From: Belnapia sp.
Lineage (GTDB): Bacteria; Pseudomonadota; Alphaproteobacteria; Acetobacterales; Acetobacteraceae
Reading direction: 5' to 3'
NCBI GenBank assembly: GCA_028291445.1
Contig: JAQGIA010000655.1
Coordinates: forward strand, 1 to 5,629
Length of the DNA stretch: 5,629 nt
Shown piece after piece: positions 1 through 4,400 of the stretch; position 1 is the first letter of the stretch, and the number at the start of each line of letters is the position of its first letter. The notes beneath the pieces are model-generated. The model made no database searches. It had not been told where the DNA came from and saw only the letters and a list, made by a program, of their open reading frames with translations. The translations under genes and the position numbers were made by a program.

Positions 1-357
1 GGCCAGCTTCTGGAACTCGGCCTCCGACAGCCCCGGCACCTTGGCCTTCAGCACCAGCGCCACGGCGGCGATCTTCCAGCCGCCGCCTTCCTGCTCCAGC
101 GAGACCTTCGCCTCGGTCACGAGGCTCTCCGGCGCATGGCCGGCGCCCGAGAGCTGGAAGGCCAGTGCCATGGTGAAGCAGCCGGCATGGGCGGCGGCGA
201 TCAGCTCCTCCGGATTGGTCCCCGGGCCATTCTCGAAGCGGGTGTTGAAGCCGTATTGCGACTGCTTCAGCACGCCGGACTGGGTGGTGAGGCTGCCTTT
301 GCCCTCCTTGCCGGTGCCGGTCCAATGGGCGCTGGCGGAACGCTTGATGCTGGCCAT
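1..357 (-). CDS. osmC: OsmC-family peroxiredoxin, 3' end cut by window edge
   Basis: OsmC-family proteins are cytoplasmic thiol peroxidases that reduce organic hydroperoxides through two conserved cysteines. The 119 visible residues start MASIKRSASAHWTGTG and follow E. coli OsmC closely from memory: QYGFNTRFENGPGTNPEEL at about 34-52, then AAHAGCFTMAL with the peroxidatic Cys60 preceded by the conserved His57. Conserved Arg40 and Glu50/51 are present. The second, resolving cysteine, expected near residue 125, and the last 20-25 residues lie beyond the window edge, so the gene is partial and its integrity cannot be judged. The ATG at 357 is chosen because AGGAGAG (363-369) lies 5 bases upstream and the alignment begins there. 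It is co-directional with cysK-epsC but separated from epsC by 59 bases containing a hairpin, so it is probably expressed separately. The family call is firm; OsmC rather than the related Ohr is favoured by the PYGFNTRF-type and TNPEEL motifs. Confidence 0.93.
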   Translation of the reverse strand, partial: MASIKRSASAHWTGTGKEGKGSLTTQSGVLKQSQYGFNTRFENGPGTNPEELIAAAHAGCFTMALAFQLSGAGHAPESLVTEAKVSLEQEGGGWKIAAVALVLKAKVPGLSEAEFQKLA

Positions 358-362
358 GATGT

Positions 363-369
363 CTCTCCT
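363..369 (-). promoter_or_regulatory. Shine-Dalgarno of osmC
   Basis: On the minus strand AGGAGAG precedes ATG (357) by 5 bases. This fixes the osmC start and shows the gene has its own translation initiation region rather than depending on coupling to epsC. Confidence 0.75.
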
Positions 370-399
370 GATGTGATTCGCCGCCTGAACGGCGCAGTC

Positions 400-416
400 C
401 GGCGGATATTCCGCCG
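400..416 (-). terminator. Hairpin directly after the epsC stop codon
   Basis: A perfect 7-bp inverted repeat, CGGCGGA / TCCGCCG with a 3-base loop, begins at the base next to the epsC TAG (417-419). A second weaker stem (CGCCG 379-383 / CGGCG 390-394) follows in the direction of transcription. Position and GC-rich stem suggest a 3' end or attenuating structure for the cysK-epsC transcript. No U-tract follows, so a canonical intrinsic terminator is not shown and read-through into osmC is possible. Confidence 0.45.
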
Positions 417-1148
417 CTACCCGGCGCCCGATGCGCCGACCGGCTGGCTCATGGCACCCTGCCGCAGCAGGCTTGCCATCTCAGCCCGCAAGGCGGCGAC
501 CTCGGCCCGCAGCTCGGCCAGTTCCTCGCCCACCGGGTCGCAGGGCTGGTCCAGCAACCCATAGCCCGGGCTCGGCGCCCGGGCCACCGCCAGCGGCCGC
601 TGCGGCATCCGGGAATCCGATACCCGGTGGTCGGTAACCCGGTGATCCTGGGGCGGCCGGGCCGGGATGCCGACCACCGTCTCCCCGGCCGGTACCTCGG
701 CGACCACCACGGCATTGGCGCCGATCCGCGCATTGTCGCCGACCCGGATCGGCCCGAGCACCTGGGCCCCGGCGCCGATCGCCACGCCGCTGCCGATGGT
801 CGGGTGCCGCTTGCCCGGCTGGCCCGAAAGCCCGCCGAGCGTCACCCCGTGGTAGATCAGCACGTCGTCGCCGACCTCCGCCGTCTCGCCGATCACCACC
901 CCCATGCCATGGTCGATGAACAGCCGGCGGCCGAGCTTCGCCCCGGGATGGATCTCGATGCCGGTGATGAAGCGGCTGGTATGGGAGATCATGCGCGCCG
1001 GCGCCCGCAGCCCCATCCGGTACAGCCCATGCGCCAGCCGGTGCAGCAGCACCGCCTGCAACCCGGCATAGCAGGTGAAAGCCTCGATCCAGCCCGGCCG
1101 CGCCGGGTCGCGCTCCCGGATGCTGCGGGCGAGTTCGAGAAATTCCAT
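417..1148 (-). CDS. epsC: Serine O-acetyltransferase, EpsC type with C-terminal coiled coil
   Basis: The enzyme acetylates L-serine with acetyl-CoA to O-acetylserine, the first dedicated step of cysteine biosynthesis, in the cytoplasm. The protein has 243 residues: a short helical N-terminal region (1-60), a left-handed hexapeptide-repeat domain (about 62-165) and a charged tail. Residues 64-83 read [20 protein letters not shown]. His80 corresponds to the catalytic His158 of E. coli CysE, Glu65 takes the place of Asp143, and His115 in GKRHP corresponds to His193. The spacings between these positions match exactly. The HGVTLGG turn (100-106) is also present. The N-terminus is much shorter than that of classical CysE (about 273 aa), as in Bacillus-type/EpsC enzymes. 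The tail contains a threefold five-residue repeat (168-182) and a heptad-like helix [20 protein letters not shown] (208-227). The ATG at 1148 is chosen because GAGGGGG precedes it and homology begins there. The reading frame is open up to 1406, but that stretch overlaps cysK out of frame. It lies 10 bases after the cysK stop, so it is co-transcribed and probably translationally coupled. cysE is an equally acceptable symbol. Confidence 0.93.
   Translation of the reverse strand: MEFLELARSIRERDPARPGWIEAFTCYAGLQAVLLHRLAHGLYRMGLRAPARMISHTSRFITGIEIHPGAKLGRRLFIDHGMGVVIGETAEVGDDVLIYHGVTLGGLSGQPGKRHPTIGSGVAIGAGAQVLGPIRVGDNARIGANAVVVAEVPAGETVVGIPARPPQDHRVTDHRVSDSRMPQRPLAVARAPSPGYGLLDQPCDPVGEELAELRAEVAALRAEMASLLRQGAMSQPVGASGAG
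603..647 (-). repeat. Threefold 15-bp tandem repeat inside epsC
   Basis: In the EpsC linker, residues 168-182 read [15 protein letters not shown], three five-residue units encoded by 15-bp DNA units. The first two share GA(T/C)CACCGGGT and the third has diverged. The repeat lies between the hexapeptide domain and the coiled coil, where length variation would be tolerated. It looks like a small slippage expansion. Confidence 0.6.
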
Positions 1149-1153
1149 CGCCG

Positions 1154-1160
1154 CCCCCTC
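1154..1160 (-). promoter_or_regulatory. Shine-Dalgarno of epsC overlapping the cysK stop codon
   Basis: GAGGGGG on the minus strand lies 5 bases before the epsC ATG and overlaps the cysK TGA (1159-1161). This arrangement suits termination-reinitiation coupling and decides for the 1148 start over the long upstream open frame. Confidence 0.65.
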
Positions 1161-2211
1161 AGGCCAGCCAGGGCGGCACGGGCAAGCCGCGCTCGCGGAG
1201 GAATTCGGGGTTGAACAGCTTGCTCTGGTAGCGCGCCCCGCCGTCGCAGAGGATGGTGACGATGGTATGCCCCGGCCCCATGGCGCGGGCCACCCGGATC
1301 GCCGCCGCCACATTGATCCCGGCCGAACCGCCGACCGAGATCCCCTCATGGATCTGCAGGTCGAAGACCTGTTCCAGCGCCTCGGGATCGGCGATCTGCA
1401 CCGCATCGTCGATCACGTTGCGGGCGATCTCGAGGTTGCCGGGCACCCGGGCCGCCTGGCCGATGCCCTCGGTGATGGAACTGCCCTCGGCCTTCAGCTC
1501 GCCGGTCTTGATCCAGGAATACAGCGCGCTGCCCATCGGGTCGGCGAGGATGATCCGCACCGCCGGCTTGCGCGCCTTCAATGCCCGGGCGATGCCGGCC
1601 AGGGTCCCGCCGGTGCCGCAGGCGCAGGTGAAGGCATCGATCCTGCCACCGGTCTGGTCCCAGATTTCGGGGCCGGTGGCCGCTTCATGCGCCTCGCCAT
1701 TGGCCAGGTTGTCGAATTGATTGGCCCAGATCACCCGCTTGCCGGCCGCCGCCAGCTCCTCGGCGATGCGGCGGGAGACATGGACGTAATTGCCCGGGTC
1801 CCGGTAGGGCTTGGCCTCGGTCAGCCGCAGGTCGGCGCCGATCATCCGCAGGAAGTCGATCTTCTCCCGGCTCTGGGTCTGCGGGATGGCGATCACCGCC
1901 TTGTAGCCGCGCGCATTGGCGACCAGCGTCAGGCCGATCCCGGTATTGCCCGCGGTGCCTTCCACCACGATGCCCGGCTCGCCGGGGATGAGCAGGCCGC
2001 GGCGTTCCGCATCCTCGATGATGCCGAGCCCGGCGCGGTCCTTCACGCTTCCGCCCGGCTGCATGAATTCCGCCTTGCCGAGGATTTCGCAGCCGGTCGC
2101 CTCGCTGGCCCGGTGCAGGCGGATGAGCGGGGTATTGCCGATGGCCCCGGCCAGGCCCCGCACGATATGACCTGCTTGCGGACCCGAAGGCGGTATCGAG
2201 GTGGCGTTCAT
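1159..2211 (-). CDS. cysK: Cysteine synthase (O-acetylserine sulfhydrylase-like), PLP fold type II
   Basis: This PLP enzyme of the cysteine synthase / beta-synthase family is expected to make L-cysteine and acetate from O-acetylserine and sulfide in the cytoplasm. The 350-residue protein shows IGNTPLIRL (24-32), the PLP-lysine motif GGSVKDRAG (Lys57), the substrate loop [12 protein letters not shown] (84-95), the phosphate-binding GTGGTLAG (199-206), SSITEGIGQ (244-252) and SVGGSAGIN (292-300). The EGTAGNTG loop and the C-terminal [13 protein letters not shown] (322-334) differ from classical CysK (EPTSGNTG). They resemble a longer subgroup that includes fungal and mycobacterial enzymes, some reported as cysteine desulfhydrases, so cysteine breakdown is an alternative or additional role. 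It is about 30 residues longer than E. coli CysK. The ATG at 2211 has CGGAG 5 bases upstream. It is the first gene of an operon with epsC, whose product makes its substrate, which argues for biosynthesis. Confidence 0.93.
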   Translation of the reverse strand: MNATSIPPSGPQAGHIVRGLAGAIGNTPLIRLHRASEATGCEILGKAEFMQPGGSVKDRAGLGIIEDAERRGLLIPGEPGIVVEGTAGNTGIGLTLVANARGYKAVIAIPQTQSREKIDFLRMIGADLRLTEAKPYRDPGNYVHVSRRIAEELAAAGKRVIWANQFDNLANGEAHEAATGPEIWDQTGGRIDAFTCACGTGGTLAGIARALKARKPAVRIILADPMGSALYSWIKTGELKAEGSSITEGIGQAARVPGNLEIARNVIDDAVQIADPEALEQVFDLQIHEGISVGGSAGINVAAAIRVARAMGPGHTIVTILCDGGARYQSKLFNPEFLRERGLPVPPWLA

Positions 2212-2267
2212 GGCGTCTCCGGAAGCTTTTGTCGCGGGTTATGCTTGATAGTGATCTGCGGCCGTTG

Positions 2268-2277
2268 GTGGCGCCAC
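2268..2277. promoter_or_regulatory. Perfect 10-bp palindrome in the cysK upstream region
   Basis: GTGGCGCCAC is its own reverse complement and lies about 57 bases upstream of the cysK start. It could be an operator for a dimeric regulator of the cysteine operon. In such GC-rich DNA short palindromes arise by chance, and no clear -35/-10 pair for cysK could be fixed beside it. Confidence 0.2.
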
Positions 2278-2289
2278 TTCAAGGGCTCT

Positions 2290-2384
2290 CGGCGCATGGC
2301 GGTTCCTTGCCCCGGCGCATGGCGTCACAGAGGTCCCGGCGCATGGCGCATACAGGGATTTGGCGAATGCCGCCGCGCGGGCTT
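2290..2384. repeat. Tandem ~24-bp repeat array upstream of imuA (3 good copies + 1 degenerate)
   Basis: The 12-base core CGGCGCATGGCG occurs exactly at 2290-2301, 2313-2324 and 2337-2348. A degenerate copy TGGCGAATGCCG (9 of 12) lies at 2361-2372. Copy starts are 23, 24 and 24 bases apart, so these are regularly phased units. Copies two and three share two more bases upstream (CC). The 12 bases following each core are not conserved. The array fills the divergent cysK-imuA region and ends at the imuA -35 element. Its function is unknown: a protein-binding array or a small slippage-born minisatellite are both possible. Confidence 0.8.
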
Positions 2385-2414
2385 GACCGATCCCGCGCCG
2401 GCCCGGAACATAAA
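2383..2414 (+). promoter_or_regulatory. Putative imuA promoter overlapping the LexA box
   Basis: TTGACC (2383-2388) matches the first five bases of the sigma-70-type -35 consensus. The -10 would fall on GAACAT (2406-2411, 17-base spacer, 3 of 6 matches) or CATAAA (2409-2414, 20-base spacer, 4 of 6). Either choice places the -10 inside the LexA operator, the usual layout for LexA repression, and puts the start of transcription at about 2418-2422, just before the ATG at 2424. The -10 assignment is uncertain. Confidence 0.5.
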
Positions 2415-2420
2415 TCGAAC
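2406..2420. promoter_or_regulatory. LexA (SOS) box of alphaproteobacterial type
   Basis: GAACATAAATCGAAC is a perfect GAAC-N7-GAAC direct repeat, which reads GTTC-N7-GTTC on the other strand. This is the established LexA operator of Alphaproteobacteria. It ends 3 bases before the imuA start codon and overlaps the presumed -10, so LexA binding should block transcription until DNA damage. The AT-rich centre stands out in this GC-rich DNA, and imuA is a known SOS gene, so motif and gene identity support each other. Confidence 0.88.
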
Positions 2421-2423
2421 ATC

Positions 2424-3236
2424 ATGCCGCAACCTTTCGCACCGCCCCCTGCAACGCCGCATGCGCTGGACCGCCCGGCCCTGCTTGCCGCGCTGCGCGC
2501 CCGGCCCGCCACCGAAGGCGCCAAGACCAGCCTGCCGCTCTGCGCGCCGATCGACCAGACGCTGCCTGGCGGCGGCCTCGCTCGCGCCGCGCTGCATGAG
2601 GTTGTGGCCGGAGACCGCACCGCGGCGGCCGGCTTCTGCGCCCTGGTCCTGGCCCGTGCCGCGGCCAGCGGCGGCCGGGTGCTCTGGATCGCCGCCGATC
2701 CCATGGCGCGGCCCCGGGGACTCGGCCGCTTCGGCCTCGCCCCCGCCGATCTGGTGCTGGTCTGGGCACCGGTGGCGGCCGATGCGCTCTGGGCCATGGA
2801 GGAGGCACTGCGGTGCCCCGGCGTCGCCGGCGCCCTGCTGGAATTGCCCGAGGCGGCATGGGATCCCACCCTGGGCCGCCGCCTGCGCGACGCGGCCGGA
2901 ACCGGCGGCGCGATCGGCCTGCTGCTGCGTCCAGATGGACCAGCAGCGGCGGCGGAGGTCCCGGAAACCCTGACCCGCTGGCGAGTCGGCGGGCTGGGCA
3001 GCAGCGCGCTATCGGGCCAAGGCGGCACCCCCGACCTCGGCGACCCCTGCTGGCAGGTCGAGTTGCTGCGCTGCCACGGCACCCGCCCTGGCAGCCTGCC
3101 GGCCCGCTGGCAGGTCCGCTGGCGGCCGGCCGCCGAGCGGCTCGAGCCCGATATACCCGATGCTGACCTGAGCGAACCCTCGCCCAGTCCCATCGCACCC
3201 CGCCGCCCCCGCCTGCCGCGCCGTCACTACGGCTAA
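2424..3236 (+). CDS. imuA: ImuA, RecA-like SOS mutagenesis accessory protein
   Basis: ImuA works with ImuB (a Y-family polymerase-like protein) and DnaE2 in DNA-damage-induced translesion synthesis, the alphaproteobacterial counterpart of Pol V mutagenesis. The 270-aa protein has the family pattern: a short N-terminal helix ALLAALRARP (19-28), LPGGGLARAALHEVVAGD (47-64), VLWIAADP (86-93), LGRFGLAPADLVLVWAP (100-116), ALWAMEEALRCPGVAGALLEL (121-141), GRRLRDAA (151-158), GLLLRP (165-170), TRWRV (184-188) and WQVELLRCHGTRPG (210-223). The GDRTAAAG stretch (63-70) stands where RecA has its Walker A loop but lacks GK(S/T), as expected for ImuA, so ATP binding is not predicted. The Pro/Arg-rich tail (about 251-270) looks disordered. 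The ATG at 2424 is chosen because the LexA box and promoter lie directly upstream; the same frame is open back to 2229, but that would put the operator inside the gene. No Shine-Dalgarno is visible. No imuB or dnaE2 follows. Confidence 0.87.
   Translation: MPQPFAPPPATPHALDRPALLAALRARPATEGAKTSLPLCAPIDQTLPGGGLARAALHEVVAGDRTAAAGFCALVLARAAASGGRVLWIAADPMARPRGLGRFGLAPADLVLVWAPVAADALWAMEEALRCPGVAGALLELPEAAWDPTLGRRLRDAAGTGGAIGLLLRPDGPAAAAEVPETLTRWRVGGLGSSALSGQGGTPDLGDPCWQVELLRCHGTRPGSLPARWQVRWRPAAERLEPDIPDADLSEPSPSPIAPRRPRLPRRHYG
3220..3233 (+). terminator. Weak hairpin at the imuA 3' end
   Basis: GCCGT-CACT-ACGGC is a perfect 5-bp inverted repeat that ends one base before the imuA TAA (3234-3236). 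It could help end or stabilise the imuA transcript. The stem is short and no U-run follows directly, so it is only a weak terminator candidate. Confidence 0.25.
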
Positions 3237-3247
3237 GGCCCGATCTC

Positions 3248-3278
3248 ATTTGCGAACGCTTCTTATTTGCGATATCCT
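3248..3278 (+). promoter_or_regulatory. Putative promoter of the 149-aa gene, with a direct repeat
   Basis: TTGCGA (3250-3255) and TATCCT (3273-3278) each match 4 of 6 consensus bases and are separated by the ideal 17 bases. The expected transcription start is near 3285, giving a short leader with a Shine-Dalgarno. The sequence ATTTGCGA occurs twice (3248-3255 and 3265-3272), once over the -35 and once just upstream of the -10, so a regulator could bind there. The stretch is AT-richer than its surroundings. Confidence 0.5.
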
Positions 3279-3291
3279 GCGGCCACGAGCC

Positions 3292-3297
3292 GGAGAG
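3292..3297 (+). promoter_or_regulatory. Shine-Dalgarno of the 149-aa gene
   Basis: GGAGAG lies 8 bases before the ATG at 3306. It decides this start over the in-frame ATG at 3267, which has no such site. Confidence 0.7.
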
Positions 3298-3305
3298 ACT
3301 CCATC

Positions 3306-3755
3306 ATGGCGACACATGGCCTTCCCGCCTGGCCCTGGGCACAGACCGATACCGCCGACCTGCCACCCGCCGAGGCGCTGCTGCTGGAGGGGATGCGCCG
3401 CTGGGCCACGGCCGCCCGGACCGGCGCGCCGACCCTGGCCGCCATCCGCGCCCCCTTCATCGCCGAGGATGCCGGCCCCGCCGCCCGGCCGCTGGACGCT
3501 TTGATGCGTGCCGCGCTGGACAGCGGCCTGCCGGCGATCGGCTGCCTGCTCTGCCCCATGGTCACGCCGGACGAGGCGGAATTGCTGCTCGCCGTCGCCC
3601 TGGCCCAACGCGGCTGCCGCAGCCAGGCGCTCGGGCTGCTGGCCCGCCACCTGCCGCCCGCCGCCGCCTATGCCGCCATGCCGGAGGCGATCCACCTCGG
3701 CCTCGGCCTGCGCCAGGCCAGGCTGCTGCTGACCAATCCGTTCCGCCCGCGCTGA
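3306..3755 (+). CDS. Small conserved-looking protein of unknown function
   Basis: I do not recognise a named family. The 149-residue product is predicted soluble and mostly helical, rich in Ala, Leu and Arg. It contains LPPAEALLLEGMRRWATAAR (19-38), a central helix RPLDALMRAAL (61-71), a possible metal- or redox-type CxxC in GCLLCP (Cys80, Cys83), TPDEAELLLAVALAQRG (87-103), and LPPAAAYAAMPEAIHLGLGL (116-135). There is no signal peptide or membrane segment. Codon usage is strongly G/C at third positions, like its neighbours, which supports a real gene. The ATG at 3306 is chosen because GGAGAG (3292-3297) lies 8 bases upstream. An in-frame ATG at 3267 would overlap the promoter elements. It starts 69 bases after imuA, where imuB would be expected, but resembles no DNA polymerase. 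Its own promoter suggests it is not part of the SOS unit. Confidence 0.78.
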   Translation: MATHGLPAWPWAQTDTADLPPAEALLLEGMRRWATAARTGAPTLAAIRAPFIAEDAGPAARPLDALMRAALDSGLPAIGCLLCPMVTPDEAELLLAVALAQRGCRSQALGLLARHLPPAAAYAAMPEAIHLGLGLRQARLLLTNPFRPR

Positions 3756-3814
3756 CGTCACCCTTGCTGGCAAGTGCTGATGCAACCGCAGGACGAACCG
3801 TCTAGGCTGGCGCC

Positions 3815-4375
3815 ATGCCTGCACGCTTCATCTGGCCGCTGCTCGGCGCCGCCATCCTCCTCGCCGCCGCAGCCATCGAATTCGCCATGGGCCGCACGCC
3901 CATCTGCACCTGCGGCACCGTCAAGCTTTGGCAGAACGCCGTCGTCAGCGCCGAGAATTCGCAGCACATCGCCGATTGGTACACCCCGTCCCACATCGTC
4001 CACGGGCTGCTCTTCTATGCGGCGCTGGCCCTGGCGGCGCCACGCCTGGCGCTCGGCCCGCGCGCGGTCATCGCCCTGCTGGTCGAGGCCGCCTGGGAGG
4101 TCACCGAGAACACCGCCTGGATCATCGAACGCTACCGCGCCGCCACCATCGCGCTCGACTACTACGGCGACAGCATCCTCAACTCGGTCTCGGACATGCT
4201 GGCGATGCTGCTCGGCTTCTGGCTCGCCGCCAGGCTTCCCGCCTGGGCCAGCATCCTCCTCGCGCTTGGCCTCGAAGCCCTGGCGCTGGCCGTCATCCGT
4301 GACAACCTCACCCTCAACGTGCTGATGCTGGTCCATCCGCTGCAAGCGGTGCGGGACTGGCAGGCAGGGAGCTGA
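3815..4375 (+). CDS. DUF2585 (UPF0314) family integral membrane protein
   Basis: This is a multi-pass inner-membrane protein of a conserved, uncharacterised family. The 186-residue sequence has likely membrane segments at about 5-24, 59-78, 83-97, 121-140 and 143-162. The family's strongly conserved blocks are all here: GRTPICTCG (26-34, with Cys31 and Cys33), VKLW, NSQHIADWYTPSHIVHG (48-64), WEVTENTAWIIERYRAATI (94-112), LDYYGDSILNSVSD (114-127) and RDNLTLNVLMLVHP (162-175). The polar, charged conserved residues within or next to membrane helices suggest an enzyme or transporter rather than a structural protein, but no activity is known to me. Length fits the family, about 180-200 residues. 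The start at 3815 has only a weak AGG (3804-3806) upstream. It may be co-transcribed with the 149-aa gene 59 bases upstream. It converges on the TPR gene. Confidence 0.9.
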   Translation: MPARFIWPLLGAAILLAAAAIEFAMGRTPICTCGTVKLWQNAVVSAENSQHIADWYTPSHIVHGLLFYAALALAAPRLALGPRAVIALLVEAAWEVTENTAWIIERYRAATIALDYYGDSILNSVSDMLAMLLGFWLAARLPAWASILLALGLEALALAVIRDNLTLNVLMLVHPLQAVRDWQAGS

Positions 4376-4400
4376 GCGAACCTACCGGGGCTTGCTCAGC
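4371..4400. terminator. Inverted repeat holding both convergent stop codons
   Basis: GCTGAGC (4371-4377) and GCTCAGC (4394-4400) are perfect 7-bp complements. The stem can continue inwards with G-T, A-T, one mismatch, then C-G, C-G and T-G pairs to a 4-base loop. The left arm contains the TGA of the DUF2585 gene (4373-4375) and the right arm the TGA of the minus-strand TPR gene (4396-4398). Location between convergent genes fits a bidirectional terminator. No T-run follows on either strand, so efficiency is uncertain. Confidence 0.55.

Noticed and set aside
41..564. Plus-strand open frames over the osmC/epsC 3' regions
   Set aside because: They are antisense to a clear OsmC protein and to the EpsC tail, and lack motifs and ribosome binding sites.
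1149..1406. Upstream extension of epsC to an ATG at 1406
   Set aside because: The extra 86 residues are the cysK sequence read in another frame; the ATG at 1148 has a Shine-Dalgarno and matches the start of family homology.
2302..2316. Second LexA half-site (GTTC at 2302)
   Set aside because: The bases 7 positions downstream are CGGC, not GTTC, so there is no second box.
2229..2423. Upstream extension of imuA to an ATG at 2229
   Set aside because: It would place the LexA box, the -35 element and the tandem repeats inside the coding region, and the extra residues resemble nothing in ImuA. Kept as a remote possibility because three repeat units are in phase with codons.
1075..2973. 632-codon open frame on the plus strand
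   Set aside because: It runs antisense across the cysK and epsC 5' regions and then out of frame through imuA. Its product is Arg/Pro/Ala-rich with no domain. Long spurious frames are expected at this GC content.
2279..3193. 304-codon open frame on the minus strand opposite imuA
   Set aside because: Low-complexity Arg/Ser/Ala/Pro product with no motifs; imuA on the other strand is clearly the real gene.
3267..3305. Start of the 149-aa gene at the ATG at 3267
   Set aside because: It would overlap the promoter elements and has no ribosome binding site, while the ATG at 3306 has GGAGAG at 8 bases.
3753..3760. TGACGTCA palindrome over the stop codon of the 149-aa gene
   Set aside because: Eight bases only, overlaps coding sequence, and no regulator or promoter context supports it.
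3763..3774. CTTGC-TG-GCAAG inverted repeat between the 149-aa gene and the DUF2585 gene
   Set aside because: The stem of 5 bp with a 2-base centre cannot form a stable RNA hairpin; no -10 element at proper distance makes it part of a promoter.
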